A stretch of DNA of 33,213 nt from Candidatus Merdiplasma excrementigallinarum (GTDB lineage Bacteria; Bacillota; Clostridia; Lachnospirales; Lachnospiraceae): positions 1 to 33,213 of the forward strand of contig DVOS01000038.1 of NCBI GenBank assembly GCA_018713435.1, given 5' to 3'. Every line of letters starts with the position of its first letter. Position 1 is the first letter of the stretch. Of the stretch, positions 15,200 to 23,020 are shown in pieces. The notes below the pieces were generated by a model, which was given only the letters and a program-made list of their open reading frames with translations, was not told where the DNA came from and searched no databases. The position numbers and the translations under genes were made by a program.

Positions 15200-18100
15200 T
15201 CACTGATCCAGTTTTTCTTCAATCAGATTTACAGAAACAAGAGCCGAGATGCCCTTCTCCTGCATGGTAATGCCGTAGAGGCGGTCCGCCGCGGCCATGG
15301 TTCCTCTTCTATGAGTAATAATAATGAATTGCGTATGCTTTGTCAACTTGTGCAGATATCCCGCGTACCGCCCCACGTTGCTCTCATCCAGAGCCGCTTC
15401 AATCTCGTCCAGAAGGCAGAAGGGGGAAGGCTTCAGGTTCTGAATGGCAAAAAGCAGGGCGATGGCGGTCAGGGATTTTTCACCGCCGGAAAGCTGCATC
15501 ATATTCTGCAGTTTTTTTCCGGGCGGCTGGGCGATGATTCTTACGCCCGCTTCCAGAATGTCCTCTTCCTCCACCAGTTCCAGCGTTCCCTTTCCGCCGC
15601 CGAAAAGCTGTTTAAAGGCTTTGTCAAACTCCGTCTGGATCCGCCCGAACTGCTGCCTGAACTGGGCGCGCATCCCCGTATCCAGATCCTCAATAATCTT
15701 TTGCAGCGCCTGCTCCGATTTCACCAGGTCTTCATGCTGGGAGGACAAAAAGCCGTGCCGCTCTGAAAGTTCTTTGTAATCCTCTATGGCGTTTACGTTT
15801 ACGCTTCCCAGATTTCGGATTTCTCCCTTCAGCTCCTGAATCCGGCGGCGTATCTCGGCATCCGTTCCCAGATCCTCTTTTTTCATTTCCGCCGCCATGC
15901 TGCCGGTCAGCTCATATTCATCCCACATGTAGGCGATTTTTCCCTCTTTTGTCTCCTCCAGCTTTTCAATCTGGCTGTTGAGCCGGAAACATTCCCGGTC
16001 CAGAAGAGAACTGCGCTCCGAAAGCTCCTCCCGCTTCTGGAAAAAGGCCTTCTGCATTCCGCTTTTTTCTTCTTTGCGGCGGTCCAGGCTGCTGCCGTAC
16101 TCCTCCGCTCTGCGGACGCTCTCGCCGGCCTCCCGGAGTTCTTCCCGGATCCGGACAATCTGCCCTTCCTTTTCTTCAATCTGGGAGGCGGCGTCCCCGG
16201 CGCTCTCCTGTATGGACTGCTGTTCCCGTCTCAGGGCTTCCATCTCATCCTCCACCCGCTTTTCATTGTCCGCGGTAAAGGTTTCTTCCTGCTTCAGGGC
16301 GGCCAGCTTCAGATGGCACTGTTCCACCTCTCCCAAAGCCAGGCACTCCTGGCTGCGCAGTTCTTCCTGCTCCCGGCCGCACTGCTCGATCCGGTGGTTC
16401 AGCTCCTCCTCCCGGCTCTGGGATTCCTCCAGCTGAGTCTCAATCAGAGTCTGCTCCTGCCGCAGTTCCTCCGCCTGCCGGATGATTTCTTCCTGCTCTC
16501 CCCGTATCTGCTGGTAGCCGGTAAGGGTCTGGTTCTTCTGATTTTCCACTTCTTTCAGCTTCATACCGGCTGTGTTCTGCTCAATATATTTTTTCTGAAG
16601 TTCTTCTGAAAGAGAGACCAGACTCTCTCTGTAACCGTTGCGCCTGCTCCGGCACTCGTCCACGGAAGAGCGCAGCTCCTCCAGCTTTTTCCGGCGGGCT
16701 TCCACCTGACCCTTCAGTTCCTCTATCTCTCTTCTTCTTCCCAGAAGATTGCTGCTGTTTTTAAAAGCGCCTCCCGTCATGGAACCGCCGGGGCTTAGGG
16801 ACTCTCCCTCCAGCGTGACAATGCGCAGCGTATAATGGTATTTTCTGGCGATCGCCACCGCGTGATCGATCTGGTCCGCCACCACCGTTTTCCCCAGCAG
16901 GTACTCCACAAGAGGCTCATACAGTTTATCCGCTGTAACCAGGCTGCTGGCCAGTCCGATCACCCCCGGTTCCTTCAGAGCTTCCGGCCGGGAAAATCCG
17001 CCTTTGTTTTTTAAAGCCGTAAGGGGCAGAAACGTGGCCCTTCCGAATTTATTCCGCTTCAGATATTCAATCATCCGCTTGGCCGTATCCTCGTCCCTGG
17101 TCACAATATTCTGGATGCTGCCGCCCAGGGCCGTCTCCACCGCCGTCTCATACTCCTTCCGGGTTTTGATCAGATCGGCTGTCACACCCAGGATTCCCTT
17201 CTCCCGGTCCTTCTGTTCCATCACCCGCCGGATGCTGTTTCCGTATCCGTCGTACCGCTCCGTAATATTGCGGAGCGATTCCAGCCTGGAGGCTTCCCGG
17301 TGATATTCTGCCTGTTCTTTCTCAATCTCCTGATTTTCACTGGTCAGGCGTTCCTGGAGCACTGCCAGTTCCTGATTGATCAGGCCGCTTTTCTCGTTCA
17401 GCTTCCGGATTTCCTCGGTAACGCCGTCATACTCTCTGCGGCAGCGTTCCTGTTCCTCATGCTGATCGCTCTCTTTGCTCTTCAGTTCCAGAATCTGCTG
17501 GCTGATTCGGGCTTTCCGGATTTCAAGCTGTTCCAGCATGGTTCGGAACCGCTGCTGTCTGGCCTTAATGGAAGTGCGCTCTCCCAGCAGACGGATTACC
17601 TCGTTTTTATCCTGCTCCATCTGCTGTCCCTGTTCCTGCAGCTTCTGATCCAGTTCCCGGTGTTTCTGTTCCGACCGGTCATTTTCCTCCAGCAGCGCCT
17701 GCCCCTGGGAAAGAAGCTCCTGTCTTTTTTTACGGATCTGCTGCAGGCTTTCCTCTTTTTCACGGAGTTCTTTCTCCACCGCGTCCAGTCTGGCTTTCAT
17801 GTGGAGACCGGTCTGGCTGGCGGTATTGATCTGCTCCTTCAAAAGAGCGATCTGATTCTCCAGCTGCTGTCCCCGCAGCCGCTCTCCTGTCACTTTTTCC
17901 TGCTGGCTTTTTCGCTCCTGCTCCAGTTCCTCCAGTTCGGCTTCCAGCTTTTCGTAATCCTCCCTGGCCTGCTCATACTCCTTCCGTGACTGCTCCAGAT
18001 CATGCTCCGCAATCTGCTTTTTTTCCGCGGCCGCCTCCAGCTCCTCCTTCAGTCTGGCCAGATCTGAGAGGAACATATTTACGTCATAGATCTTCAGTTC

Positions 18101-18760
18101 TTCCTTTTTCTTCAGATAAACCTTTGCCTTTTCAGCCTGCCTCTCCATGGGGCCCAGCTGTCTGGTCAGTTCCGCCAGAATATCGTTGACCCGCACCAGA
18201 TTCTGCTGCTCGTCTTCCAGCTTTTTCTGAGCCGCCAGTTTTCTTCTTTTGTACTTTACAATGCCTGCCGCCTCGTCAAACAGTTCCCTGCGCTCCTCCG
18301 GCTTTCCGCTTATGATTTTTTCAATCTGGCCCTGTCCGATGATGGAATACCCCTCTTTGCCGATACCTGTATCGTAAAAAAGTTCATTCACGTCTTTCAG
18401 GCGGCACTGGGTGCCGTTCAGCAGGTATTCGCTCTCCCCCGACCGGTAAAGCCTTCTGGCCACCGTCACCTCATCATAGGAGATGGGGAGGCTGTGGTCG
18501 GAATTATCCAGCGTAATCGCTACGTAGGCGTAGCCCATGGGCCTGCGGTTTTCCGTGCCTGCAAAAATAATATCCTGCATACTGCCGCCCCGCAGCTGCT
18601 TTACCCGCTGCTCTCCCAGCACCCAGCGCACGGCGTCGGCCACATTGCTCTTTCCGCTGCCATTGGGGCCCACGATGGCCGTAATCCCCTCATGGAACTG
18701 AAATACAATTTTGTTGGCAAAGGACTTAAAGCCCTGTACTTCTATGCATTTTAAATACAT
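15200..18760 (-). CDS. smc: Chromosome segregation ATPase SMC
   Basis: This 1186-aa protein has the full SMC architecture: N-terminal Walker A GPNGSGKS (31-38), a long coiled coil, the hinge near residues 510-660 (GILGVTADLIKTRKEYETAVETALGG ... LSPGGSMTGGAFKNSS), a second coiled coil, and the C-terminal LSGGEKSLTA signature (from 1090) with Walker B FCLLDEIEAALD (about 1115-1126). It forms the condensin-like complex with ScpA and ScpB, which are not in the window. The ATG at 18760 overlaps the rnc stop by 10 bases, suggesting translational coupling. The length is normal for the family and no disruption is seen. Confidence 0.99.
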   Translation of the reverse strand: MYLKCIEVQGFKSFANKIVFQFHEGITAIVGPNGSGKSNVADAVRWVLGEQRVKQLRGGSMQDIIFAGTENRRPMGYAYVAITLDNSDHSLPISYDEVTVARRLYRSGESEYLLNGTQCRLKDVNELFYDTGIGKEGYSIIGQGQIEKIISGKPEERRELFDEAAGIVKYKRRKLAAQKKLEDEQQNLVRVNDILAELTRQLGPMERQAEKAKVYLKKKEELKIYDVNMFLSDLARLKEELEAAAEKKQIAEHDLEQSRKEYEQAREDYEKLEAELEELEQERKSQQEKVTGERLRGQQLENQIALLKEQINTASQTGLHMKARLDAVEKELREKEESLQQIRKKRQELLSQGQALLEENDRSEQKHRELDQKLQEQGQQMEQDKNEVIRLLGERTSIKARQQRFRTMLEQLEIRKARISQQILELKSKESDQHEEQERCRREYDGVTEEIRKLNEKSGLINQELAVLQERLTSENQEIEKEQAEYHREASRLESLRNITERYDGYGNSIRRVMEQKDREKGILGVTADLIKTRKEYETAVETALGGSIQNIVTRDEDTAKRMIEYLKRNKFGRATFLPLTALKNKGGFSRPEALKEPGVIGLASSLVTADKLYEPLVEYLLGKTVVADQIDHAVAIARKYHYTLRIVTLEGESLSPGGSMTGGAFKNSSNLLGRRREIEELKGQVEARRKKLEELRSSVDECRSRRNGYRESLVSLSEELQKKYIEQNTAGMKLKEVENQKNQTLTGYQQIRGEQEEIIRQAEELRQEQTLIETQLEESQSREEELNHRIEQCGREQEELRSQECLALGEVEQCHLKLAALKQEETFTADNEKRVEDEMEALRREQQSIQESAGDAASQIEEKEGQIVRIREELREAGESVRRAEEYGSSLDRRKEEKSGMQKAFFQKREELSERSSLLDRECFRLNSQIEKLEETKEGKIAYMWDEYELTGSMAAEMKKEDLGTDAEIRRRIQELKGEIRNLGSVNVNAIEDYKELSERHGFLSSQHEDLVKSEQALQKIIEDLDTGMRAQFRQQFGRIQTEFDKAFKQLFGGGKGTLELVEEEDILEAGVRIIAQPPGKKLQNMMQLSGGEKSLTAIALLFAIQNLKPSPFCLLDEIEAALDESNVGRYAGYLHKLTKHTQFIIITHRRGTMAAADRLYGITMQEKGISALVSVNLIEEKLDQ

Positions 18761-19455
18761 GTATCTTTCCCTTTCAGCAAAATAATGGCGCGGTAGGCAG
18801 CCTCCTGCTCCGCCCCCTTCTTGGTGCTTCCCCGGCCTCTCCCCAGGGTCTTTCCTCCGATGCGCACCTCCGCTATAAACTGCTTGGCATGATCCGGGCC
18901 TTCCTCTCCCACCAGAACGTAGGATACTTCCTGATCCCTGTAGTCTCTCTGGGCCATTTCCTGCAGGATCGTCTTGCTATCATAAAAGAGTTTTTTATGT
19001 TCAATATCCGTGAGAATCCATTTTTTTACAAATTCTTTTGCGCTAGCAAAACCACCATCCAGATAGATAGCGCCAAGCAAAGCTTCCAGGGCGTCCGATA
19101 CAATGGAATCCCGAAAACGTCCGCCGGTATGCTCCTCTCCCTTTCCCAGAAGAAGATAATCCGGCAGGTTCATCTCCCGGGCGCACATAGCCAGGGTGGG
19201 TTCACATACCAGGCTGGCCCGCAGCTTTGTCATATCTCCCTCCGGCATTTCGGGGTATTCCAGATACAGAAACTCGCTGCTGGACAGTTCCAGCACCGCG
19301 TCCCCCAGAAATTCCAGCCTTTCATTGTCCCCGCCGGCCTCCTGCCTGTGTTCGTTTACATAGGAGCTGTGGCTTAAGGCCTGATGCAGCAGTTCTTCTC
19401 TTTGGAACCGGTATCCGATTCGCTCCTGCAGCTCTTTTAATTTCCTTCTTCCCAT
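18751..19455 (-). CDS. rnc: Ribonuclease III
   Basis: This 234-aa double-strand-specific RNase matures rRNA and cuts structured mRNAs. The catalytic signature NERLEFLGDAVLEL is at 44-57, with a second acidic group in VSDALEALLGAIYLDGG; the C-terminal double-stranded RNA-binding domain (about 160-230) contains RIGGKTLGRGRGSTKKGAEQEAAYRAI. I chose the ATG at 19455, which has AAGGAG six bases upstream, over the TTG at 19488 of the longer frame, which lies in a hairpin. The two hairpins upstream of this start are possible targets of the enzyme itself. Confidence 0.98.
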   Translation of the reverse strand: MGRRKLKELQERIGYRFQREELLHQALSHSSYVNEHRQEAGGDNERLEFLGDAVLELSSSEFLYLEYPEMPEGDMTKLRASLVCEPTLAMCAREMNLPDYLLLGKGEEHTGGRFRDSIVSDALEALLGAIYLDGGFASAKEFVKKWILTDIEHKKLFYDSKTILQEMAQRDYRDQEVSYVLVGEEGPDHAKQFIAEVRIGGKTLGRGRGSTKKGAEQEAAYRAIILLKGKDTCI

Positions 19456-19476
19456 ACTGTTCTCCTTTTTTGCTGC

Positions 19477-19495
19477 CTGCCGCCTCAAGCGGCAG
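19477..19495 (-). other. Short hairpin just upstream of rnc
   Basis: CTGCCGC and GCGGCAG form seven perfect pairs around a five-base loop, 21 bases before the rnc start codon. No U-tract follows. It could be a processing site or influence access to the rnc ribosome binding site; this is inference. Confidence 0.45.
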
Positions 19496-19501
19496 AAAAG
19501 A

Positions 19502-19539
19502 GAAAAGAGCTGTCACTTTTTGCGTGGCAGCCCCTCTTC
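19502..19539 (-). terminator. Candidate terminator or attenuator after acpP
   Basis: An imperfect stem of about 13-15 pairs with wobbles and one mismatch surrounds a seven-base loop (GCAAAAA), and is followed by TTTTCTCTTTTC on the minus strand. It lies 12 bases after the acpP stop. A weak terminator here would let acpP, which is needed in large amounts, exceed rnc and smc in expression. Confidence 0.45.
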
Positions 19540-19551
19540 CTGTTTTTTTCT

Positions 19552-19782
19552 TCAGCCAATGGCATTTTTAATCTGTTCAACCGCATCTCCCACAGAGACA
19601 ATCTTCTCTGCCTCCTCTGTGGGAATCTCAATGTCAAATTCCTCTTCGATCCCCATAATAATCTGGAACACATCAAGGGAATCCGCTCCCAGGTCGTCCA
19701 CGAACGTGGTCTCCGGTTTAATCTCATCCACATCCACGTTCAGAACCTCCGCAATGATCTGCTGCAGCTTTTCAAATTCCAT
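19552..19782 (-). CDS. acpP: Acyl carrier protein
   Basis: This 76-aa acidic protein carries growing fatty acids on a phosphopantetheine arm attached to S35 in [21 protein letters not shown]. The length is standard. I chose the ATG at 19782, with AAGGAG nine bases upstream; an ATG at 19803 would overlap the plsX stop and add seven unusual residues that include the ribosome binding site. It follows plsX by 13 bases, the common phospholipid synthesis pair. Confidence 0.98.
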   Translation of the reverse strand: MEFEKLQQIIAEVLNVDVDEIKPETTFVDDLGADSLDVFQIIMGIEEEFDIEIPTEEAEKIVSVGDAVEQIKNAIG

Positions 19783-19795
19783 ACCATCTCTCTCC

Positions 19796-20815
19796 TTACG
19801 CATTTAAATTTTCTGACGCAATATGCTCTTTAATTTTCTCATTAATCCTCTGCTCCTTAAACTGGACGCACTGGATAATGGAGTTTTCAATCTCAACCGC
19901 CTTGGAGCTTCCGTGGGTTTTTACCACGAGGCCTTTCAGGCCAAGCAGCGGCGCGCCGCCGTAACGGCTGGCGTCAAAGGCTTTCAGAGAACGCTTCAGC
20001 GCAGGCTTCAGCAGAAGGGCTCCCAGCCTGCTCCTCACCCCGGACATCATGCTCTTCTTCAGCACACCCAGCAGGGCTGATGCCGTGCCTTCATACATCT
20101 TCAGCACAATGTTTCCGGCAAAGGCTTCGCTGACCGCCACATCGCAGGCGCCGAAAGGAATGTCCCGGGCTTCCACGCTTCCTGTAAAGTTCAGGTCTTT
20201 GCATTCCTTCAGCAGGGGAAATGTCTCCTTCACCAGGGCATTTCCTTTTTCCTCCTCCGCGCCGATGTTCACGATCCCCACCCGGGGATGACTGACGCCC
20301 ATCACGTTCTCCATATAAATGGAACCCATCCGGGCGAACTGCACCATATGGGAGGGTCTGGCGTCCACGTTTGCCCCGCAGTCCAGAAGAAGCGTAACCC
20401 CTTTTCTGGTGGGAATAAGGGATGCAAGGGGCGGTCTCTCAATTCCTTTGATCCGTCCCACAATCACCTGGCCGCCCACCAGCACGGCGCCGGTGCTTCC
20501 CGCCGACACAAAAGCGTCCGCCTCCTGGCGCTTCACCATGTTCATCCCCACTACAATAGAGGAATCCTTCTTGCTGCGAATAGCGGCAACCGGAGGTTCC
20601 GCCGTCTCAATCACCTGAGAAGCATGCACGACCTGTATCTGCTCTTTAGAATAGGTATACTTCGCCAGTTCCCTGTCTATCGCCTCCTGGCGTCCGATCA
20701 GAATAATCCGGATATCTCTGCGGCTGTTGGCCGCTTTCACTGCTCCCCGTACAATCTCACCGGGGGCGTTGTCTCCGCCCATGGCATCCACAGCCACCCG
20801 TATCTGCTCACTCAT
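19796..20815 (-). CDS. plsX: Phosphate acyltransferase PlsX
   Basis: This 339-aa enzyme makes acyl-phosphate from acyl-ACP for phosphatidic acid synthesis. The start [21 protein letters not shown], the [14 protein letters not shown] segment, [21 protein letters not shown] and [15 protein letters not shown] are all characteristic. It is the first gene of the plsX-acpP-rnc-smc-ftsY-ilvA run and has its own promoter, with an inverted repeat between -35 and -10. The ATG at 20815 has GAGGAGGCGGAAGAG upstream. Confidence 0.98.
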   Translation of the reverse strand: MSEQIRVAVDAMGGDNAPGEIVRGAVKAANSRRDIRIILIGRQEAIDRELAKYTYSKEQIQVVHASQVIETAEPPVAAIRSKKDSSIVVGMNMVKRQEADAFVSAGSTGAVLVGGQVIVGRIKGIERPPLASLIPTRKGVTLLLDCGANVDARPSHMVQFARMGSIYMENVMGVSHPRVGIVNIGAEEEKGNALVKETFPLLKECKDLNFTGSVEARDIPFGACDVAVSEAFAGNIVLKMYEGTASALLGVLKKSMMSGVRSRLGALLLKPALKRSLKAFDASRYGGAPLLGLKGLVVKTHGSSKAVEIENSIIQCVQFKEQRINEKIKEHIASENLNA

Positions 20816-20844
20816 CTCTTCCGCCTCCTCAACGTCTATTTACT

Positions 20845-20873
20845 ACTATACTAAACATCATGTTAAAAAGCAA
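20845..20873 (-). promoter_or_regulatory. Promoter of the plsX-acpP-rnc-smc-ftsY operon
   Basis: On the minus strand a -35 TTGCTT (20868-20873) and a -10 TATAGT (20845-20850) are 17 bases apart. The predicted start of transcription near 20838 gives a leader of about 23 bases. An inverted repeat occupies the spacer. Confidence 0.7.
20854..20864. promoter_or_regulatory. Inverted repeat inside the plsX promoter, candidate operator
   Basis: AACAT and ATGTT are perfect inverted arms around one central base, exactly between the -35 and -10. A repressor bound here would block RNA polymerase. It does not match the Bacillus FapR consensus. The identity of any regulator is unknown. Confidence 0.4.
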
Positions 20874-20877
20874 TACG

Positions 20878-20938
20878 AAAAAAACACGAATCCTGCCGCT
20901 GTCCCCGGAATGTGTTGCTGTGAACAGTAACCGGCAGG
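20878..20938 (-). other. Long imperfect hairpin with downstream T-run, upstream of plsX promoter
   Basis: CCTGCCG (20932-20938) pairs with CGGCAGG (20892-20898), extended after a four-base asymmetric bulge by CTGT/ACAG. Seven T residues (20878-20884, minus strand) follow about eight bases later. It could be a second, weaker terminator for rpmF placed just ahead of the plsX promoter. Confidence 0.35.
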
Positions 20939-20940
20939 CC

Positions 20941-20971
20941 ATAAAAATAGACCGCCGCAACCTGTGCGGCA
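20941..20971 (-). terminator. Rho-independent terminator after rpmF
   Basis: GCCGCA and TGCGGC form six perfect pairs around a five-base loop, followed within a few bases by TATTTTTAT on the minus strand. It lies about 20 bases after the rpmF stop and separates yceD-rpmF from plsX. Confidence 0.6.
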
Positions 20972-20990
20972 GCCTATATCTCTTTGCCCA

Positions 20991-21173
20991 TCAATCATCC
21001 ATTGCGATGATTTCTTTTTTGTTGTAACTTCCGCAGGCCTTGCAGACTCTGTGGGGCATCATCAGCGCTCCGCATTTGCTGCACTTTACCAGATTCAGCG
21101 CGTCCATCTTCCAGTTCGCTCTTCTGCTGTCTCTTCTGGCTTTGGAATGTTTATTTTTCGGACAGATTGACAT
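20991..21173 (-). CDS. rpmF: 50S ribosomal protein L32, zinc-ribbon form
   Basis: This 60-aa protein matches L32: SICPKNKHSKARRDSRRANWK at the N-terminus and two CxxC pairs in CSKCGALMMPHRVCKACG, a zinc ribbon. It follows yceD by three bases (stop to start), the standard yceD-rpmF pair, with an AAGGAGGTG site overlapping the end of yceD. The zinc-binding form is the one replaced under zinc limitation in some bacteria; no second copy is in the window. Confidence 0.98.
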   Translation of the reverse strand: MSICPKNKHSKARRDSRRANWKMDALNLVKCSKCGALMMPHRVCKACGSYNKKEIIAMDD

Positions 21174-21176
21174 GGT

Positions 21177-21701
21177 TCACACCTCCTTAAAATTACTGAA
21201 GATATCACGGATTTTAGCCATCCTGGGATCCAGTTCTGTGGGGTCACAGCTGCAGGTACCGCGGTTTAAGTTCTGGCCGCAGACTCTGCACAGCCCTTTA
21301 CAGTCCTCCTTACAGAGCACCCGGGTGGGCCAGTTCAGCAGTGCTTCACCATAGACAAGCTTATCCACATCCAGGTTATATCCATTCAGAAAATCGCTTT
21401 CGTCCAGTGCGCTGAGGCGTTCCTCGTCTGTCAGCTTCATATCGATCTCTCTCTCAAACGCAAGAGGCAGATCAGTCTGAACCTCTTCCAGACAGCGGGC
21501 GCAGGGGATCAGCACCGTCAGCCGAATGCTGCCGCTCATCCACAGGACCTTCTTCCCTCTGTTCTCCACCGTAAGAGTCAGGGGCGTTTTGCTCACAACG
21601 GGGAAACTGCCGAATGGAAAATCCAGCGTCTCCACAGTCAGCGGGGCCTGTGTCTGAAGGACCTTTCCGTCAGTTAAAATCACATCCGTCAGGTTCAACA
21701 T
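21177..21701 (-). CDS. yceD: DUF177 family protein YceD (YlbN)
   Basis: This 174-aa protein matches the DUF177 family: a central CARCLEEVQTDLPLAFEREIDMKL and a C-terminal CKEDCKGLCRVCGQNLNRGTCSC, a cysteine cluster typical of this family. Members are encoded next to rpmF and are associated with 23S rRNA levels and ribosome assembly; the exact activity is not settled. I chose the ATG at 21701, with GAGGAGGAG upstream; the longer frame to 21758 runs through the promoter -10 and -35. Confidence 0.94.
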   Translation of the reverse strand: MLNLTDVILTDGKVLQTQAPLTVETLDFPFGSFPVVSKTPLTLTVENRGKKVLWMSGSIRLTVLIPCARCLEEVQTDLPLAFEREIDMKLTDEERLSALDESDFLNGYNLDVDKLVYGEALLNWPTRVLCKEDCKGLCRVCGQNLNRGTCSCDPTELDPRMAKIRDIFSNFKEV

Positions 21702-21729
21702 CGCGCACTCCTCCTCACACACGCTGATT

Positions 21730-21758
21730 ATTATACCCACTATCCGTCCGCTTGTCAA
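21730..21758 (-). promoter_or_regulatory. Promoter of yceD-rpmF
   Basis: On the minus strand a perfect -35 TTGACA (21753-21758) and perfect -10 TATAAT (21730-21735) are separated by 17 bases, the strongest consensus promoter in the window. Transcription would begin near 21723, giving a leader of about 22 bases. Confidence 0.88.
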
Positions 21759-21774
21759 GAAAATTTTGTTGACA
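21753..21774. repeat. Inverted repeat TGTCAA-N10-TTGACA over the yceD -35
   Basis: TGTCAA (21753-21758) and TTGACA (21769-21774) are perfect inverted hexamers with a 10-base AT-rich spacer, as in the ylxM promoter. In both cases the element lies between the stop of an unrelated upstream gene (here ackA) and the promoter of a ribosome-related operon. Confidence 0.5.
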
Positions 21775-21778
21775 CCTT

Positions 21779-22975
21779 TTATTTTGTAACCAGTTCTACC
21801 GTCTCACGGCAGATTGCCAGTTCCTCATTGGTGGGGATCACGGCAACCAGCACCTTGGAATCCGGAGTGGAGAGAACAAAGTTCTCGCCTCTCATCTTAT
21901 TCTTCTCCTCGTCGATCTTGATGCCAAGATATCCCAGGTATCCCAGAACCTGAGCGCGCACCACATCGCCGTTCTCACCGATGCCGCCGGTGAAGGCAAT
22001 GGCATCTACGCCGTTCATGGCTGCCGCATAGGAGCCGACGTACTTGGCCACCCGATAGCTGAAAGCATCCAGAGCCAGCGCCGCAGCTTCATTTCCCTTC
22101 TCCACAGCCTCCTCCAGATCTCTGAAATCGCTGGAGAGACCGTTTGACAGAGCGTATACGCCGGATTCCTTATTCAGGATACGCAGCATCTCGGAAACAT
22201 CAATATTTTCTTTTTTGCAGATATATTCCACAACCGCGGGATCCAGGTCGCCGGAACGGGTTCCCATCAGAAGTCCCTCCAGTGGGGTCAGGCCCATGGA
22301 GGTGTCCACACATTTGCTGTTCTTCACAGCGCTGATGGAAGATCCGTTGCCCAGATGGCAGACAATCACTTTGGAGTTGTCAGGATCCAGACCCAGGAAT
22401 TTGATAGTCTCCTTGGACACAAAGCTGTGGGAGGTGCCGTGGAAACCGTATTTTCTCACGCCGTACTTTTCATAGTACTGGGTGGGGATGGCATAGCGGT
22501 ATGCCTTGGGAGGCATGGTCTGATGGAAGGCGGTATCAAACACTGCCACATTGGGCTTGCCGGGCATCAGCTTCATGCAGGCCCGAATTCCCATCAGGTT
22601 GGCCGGATTGTGCAGCGGTCCCAGATCGCAGCACTCTTCAATTACGGAGATCACCTCGTCGTTAATCACTCTGGATTCCGTGATTTTCGCTCCGCCATGG
22701 AGTACTCTGTGGCCGATGGCCTCTACTTCATCCAGGCTCTTTAACACGCCGGTCTTCTCATTTACCAGAGCGTCCAGCACCATACTGATGGCTTCCGTAT
22801 GGGTGGGCATGGGAGCTTCCGTAATCTCCTTCTCTCCGCCGGCCGGCTGATAAACCAGTCTGCCGTCGATGCCGATACGCTCGCACAGGCCCTTGGCCGC
22901 AACAGCCTCTGTGTCAGAGTTGATCAGCTGGAATTTCAGAGAAGAACTTCCGCAGTTGACTACTAATACATTCAT
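21779..22975 (-). CDS. ackA: Acetate kinase
   Basis: This 398-aa enzyme interconverts acetyl phosphate and acetate with ADP/ATP. NVLVVNCGSSSLKFQL at the N-terminus, GHRVLHGG, VFDTAFHQTMP, RKYGFHGTSHSFVS, HLGNGSSISAVKN, MGTRSGDLDP and FTGGIGENG are canonical. It follows pta by 45 bases and has AGGAGG upstream. Together they give ATP from acetyl-CoA during fermentation. No hairpin terminator is obvious between its stop and the yceD promoter. Confidence 0.99.
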   Translation of the reverse strand: MNVLVVNCGSSSLKFQLINSDTEAVAAKGLCERIGIDGRLVYQPAGGEKEITEAPMPTHTEAISMVLDALVNEKTGVLKSLDEVEAIGHRVLHGGAKITESRVINDEVISVIEECCDLGPLHNPANLMGIRACMKLMPGKPNVAVFDTAFHQTMPPKAYRYAIPTQYYEKYGVRKYGFHGTSHSFVSKETIKFLGLDPDNSKVIVCHLGNGSSISAVKNSKCVDTSMGLTPLEGLLMGTRSGDLDPAVVEYICKKENIDVSEMLRILNKESGVYALSNGLSSDFRDLEEAVEKGNEAAALALDAFSYRVAKYVGSYAAAMNGVDAIAFTGGIGENGDVVRAQVLGYLGYLGIKIDEEKNKMRGENFVLSTPDSKVLVAVIPTNEELAICRETVELVTK

Positions 22976-23020
22976 TTCTTTTTATCCTCCTAGATTTATC
23001 ACATATCTCTCAGATACCAG

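Noticed and set aside
14144..15766. 540-aa plus-strand open frame opposite ftsY and smc
   Set aside because: It spans the ends of three well-supported minus-strand genes, has no plausible start signal or family resemblance, and is a product of GC-rich antisense coding.
20835..20870. FapR operator in the plsX promoter
   Set aside because: The Bacillus consensus TTAGTA-N5-TACTAA is not present; the nearest fit has wrong spacing and a mismatch.
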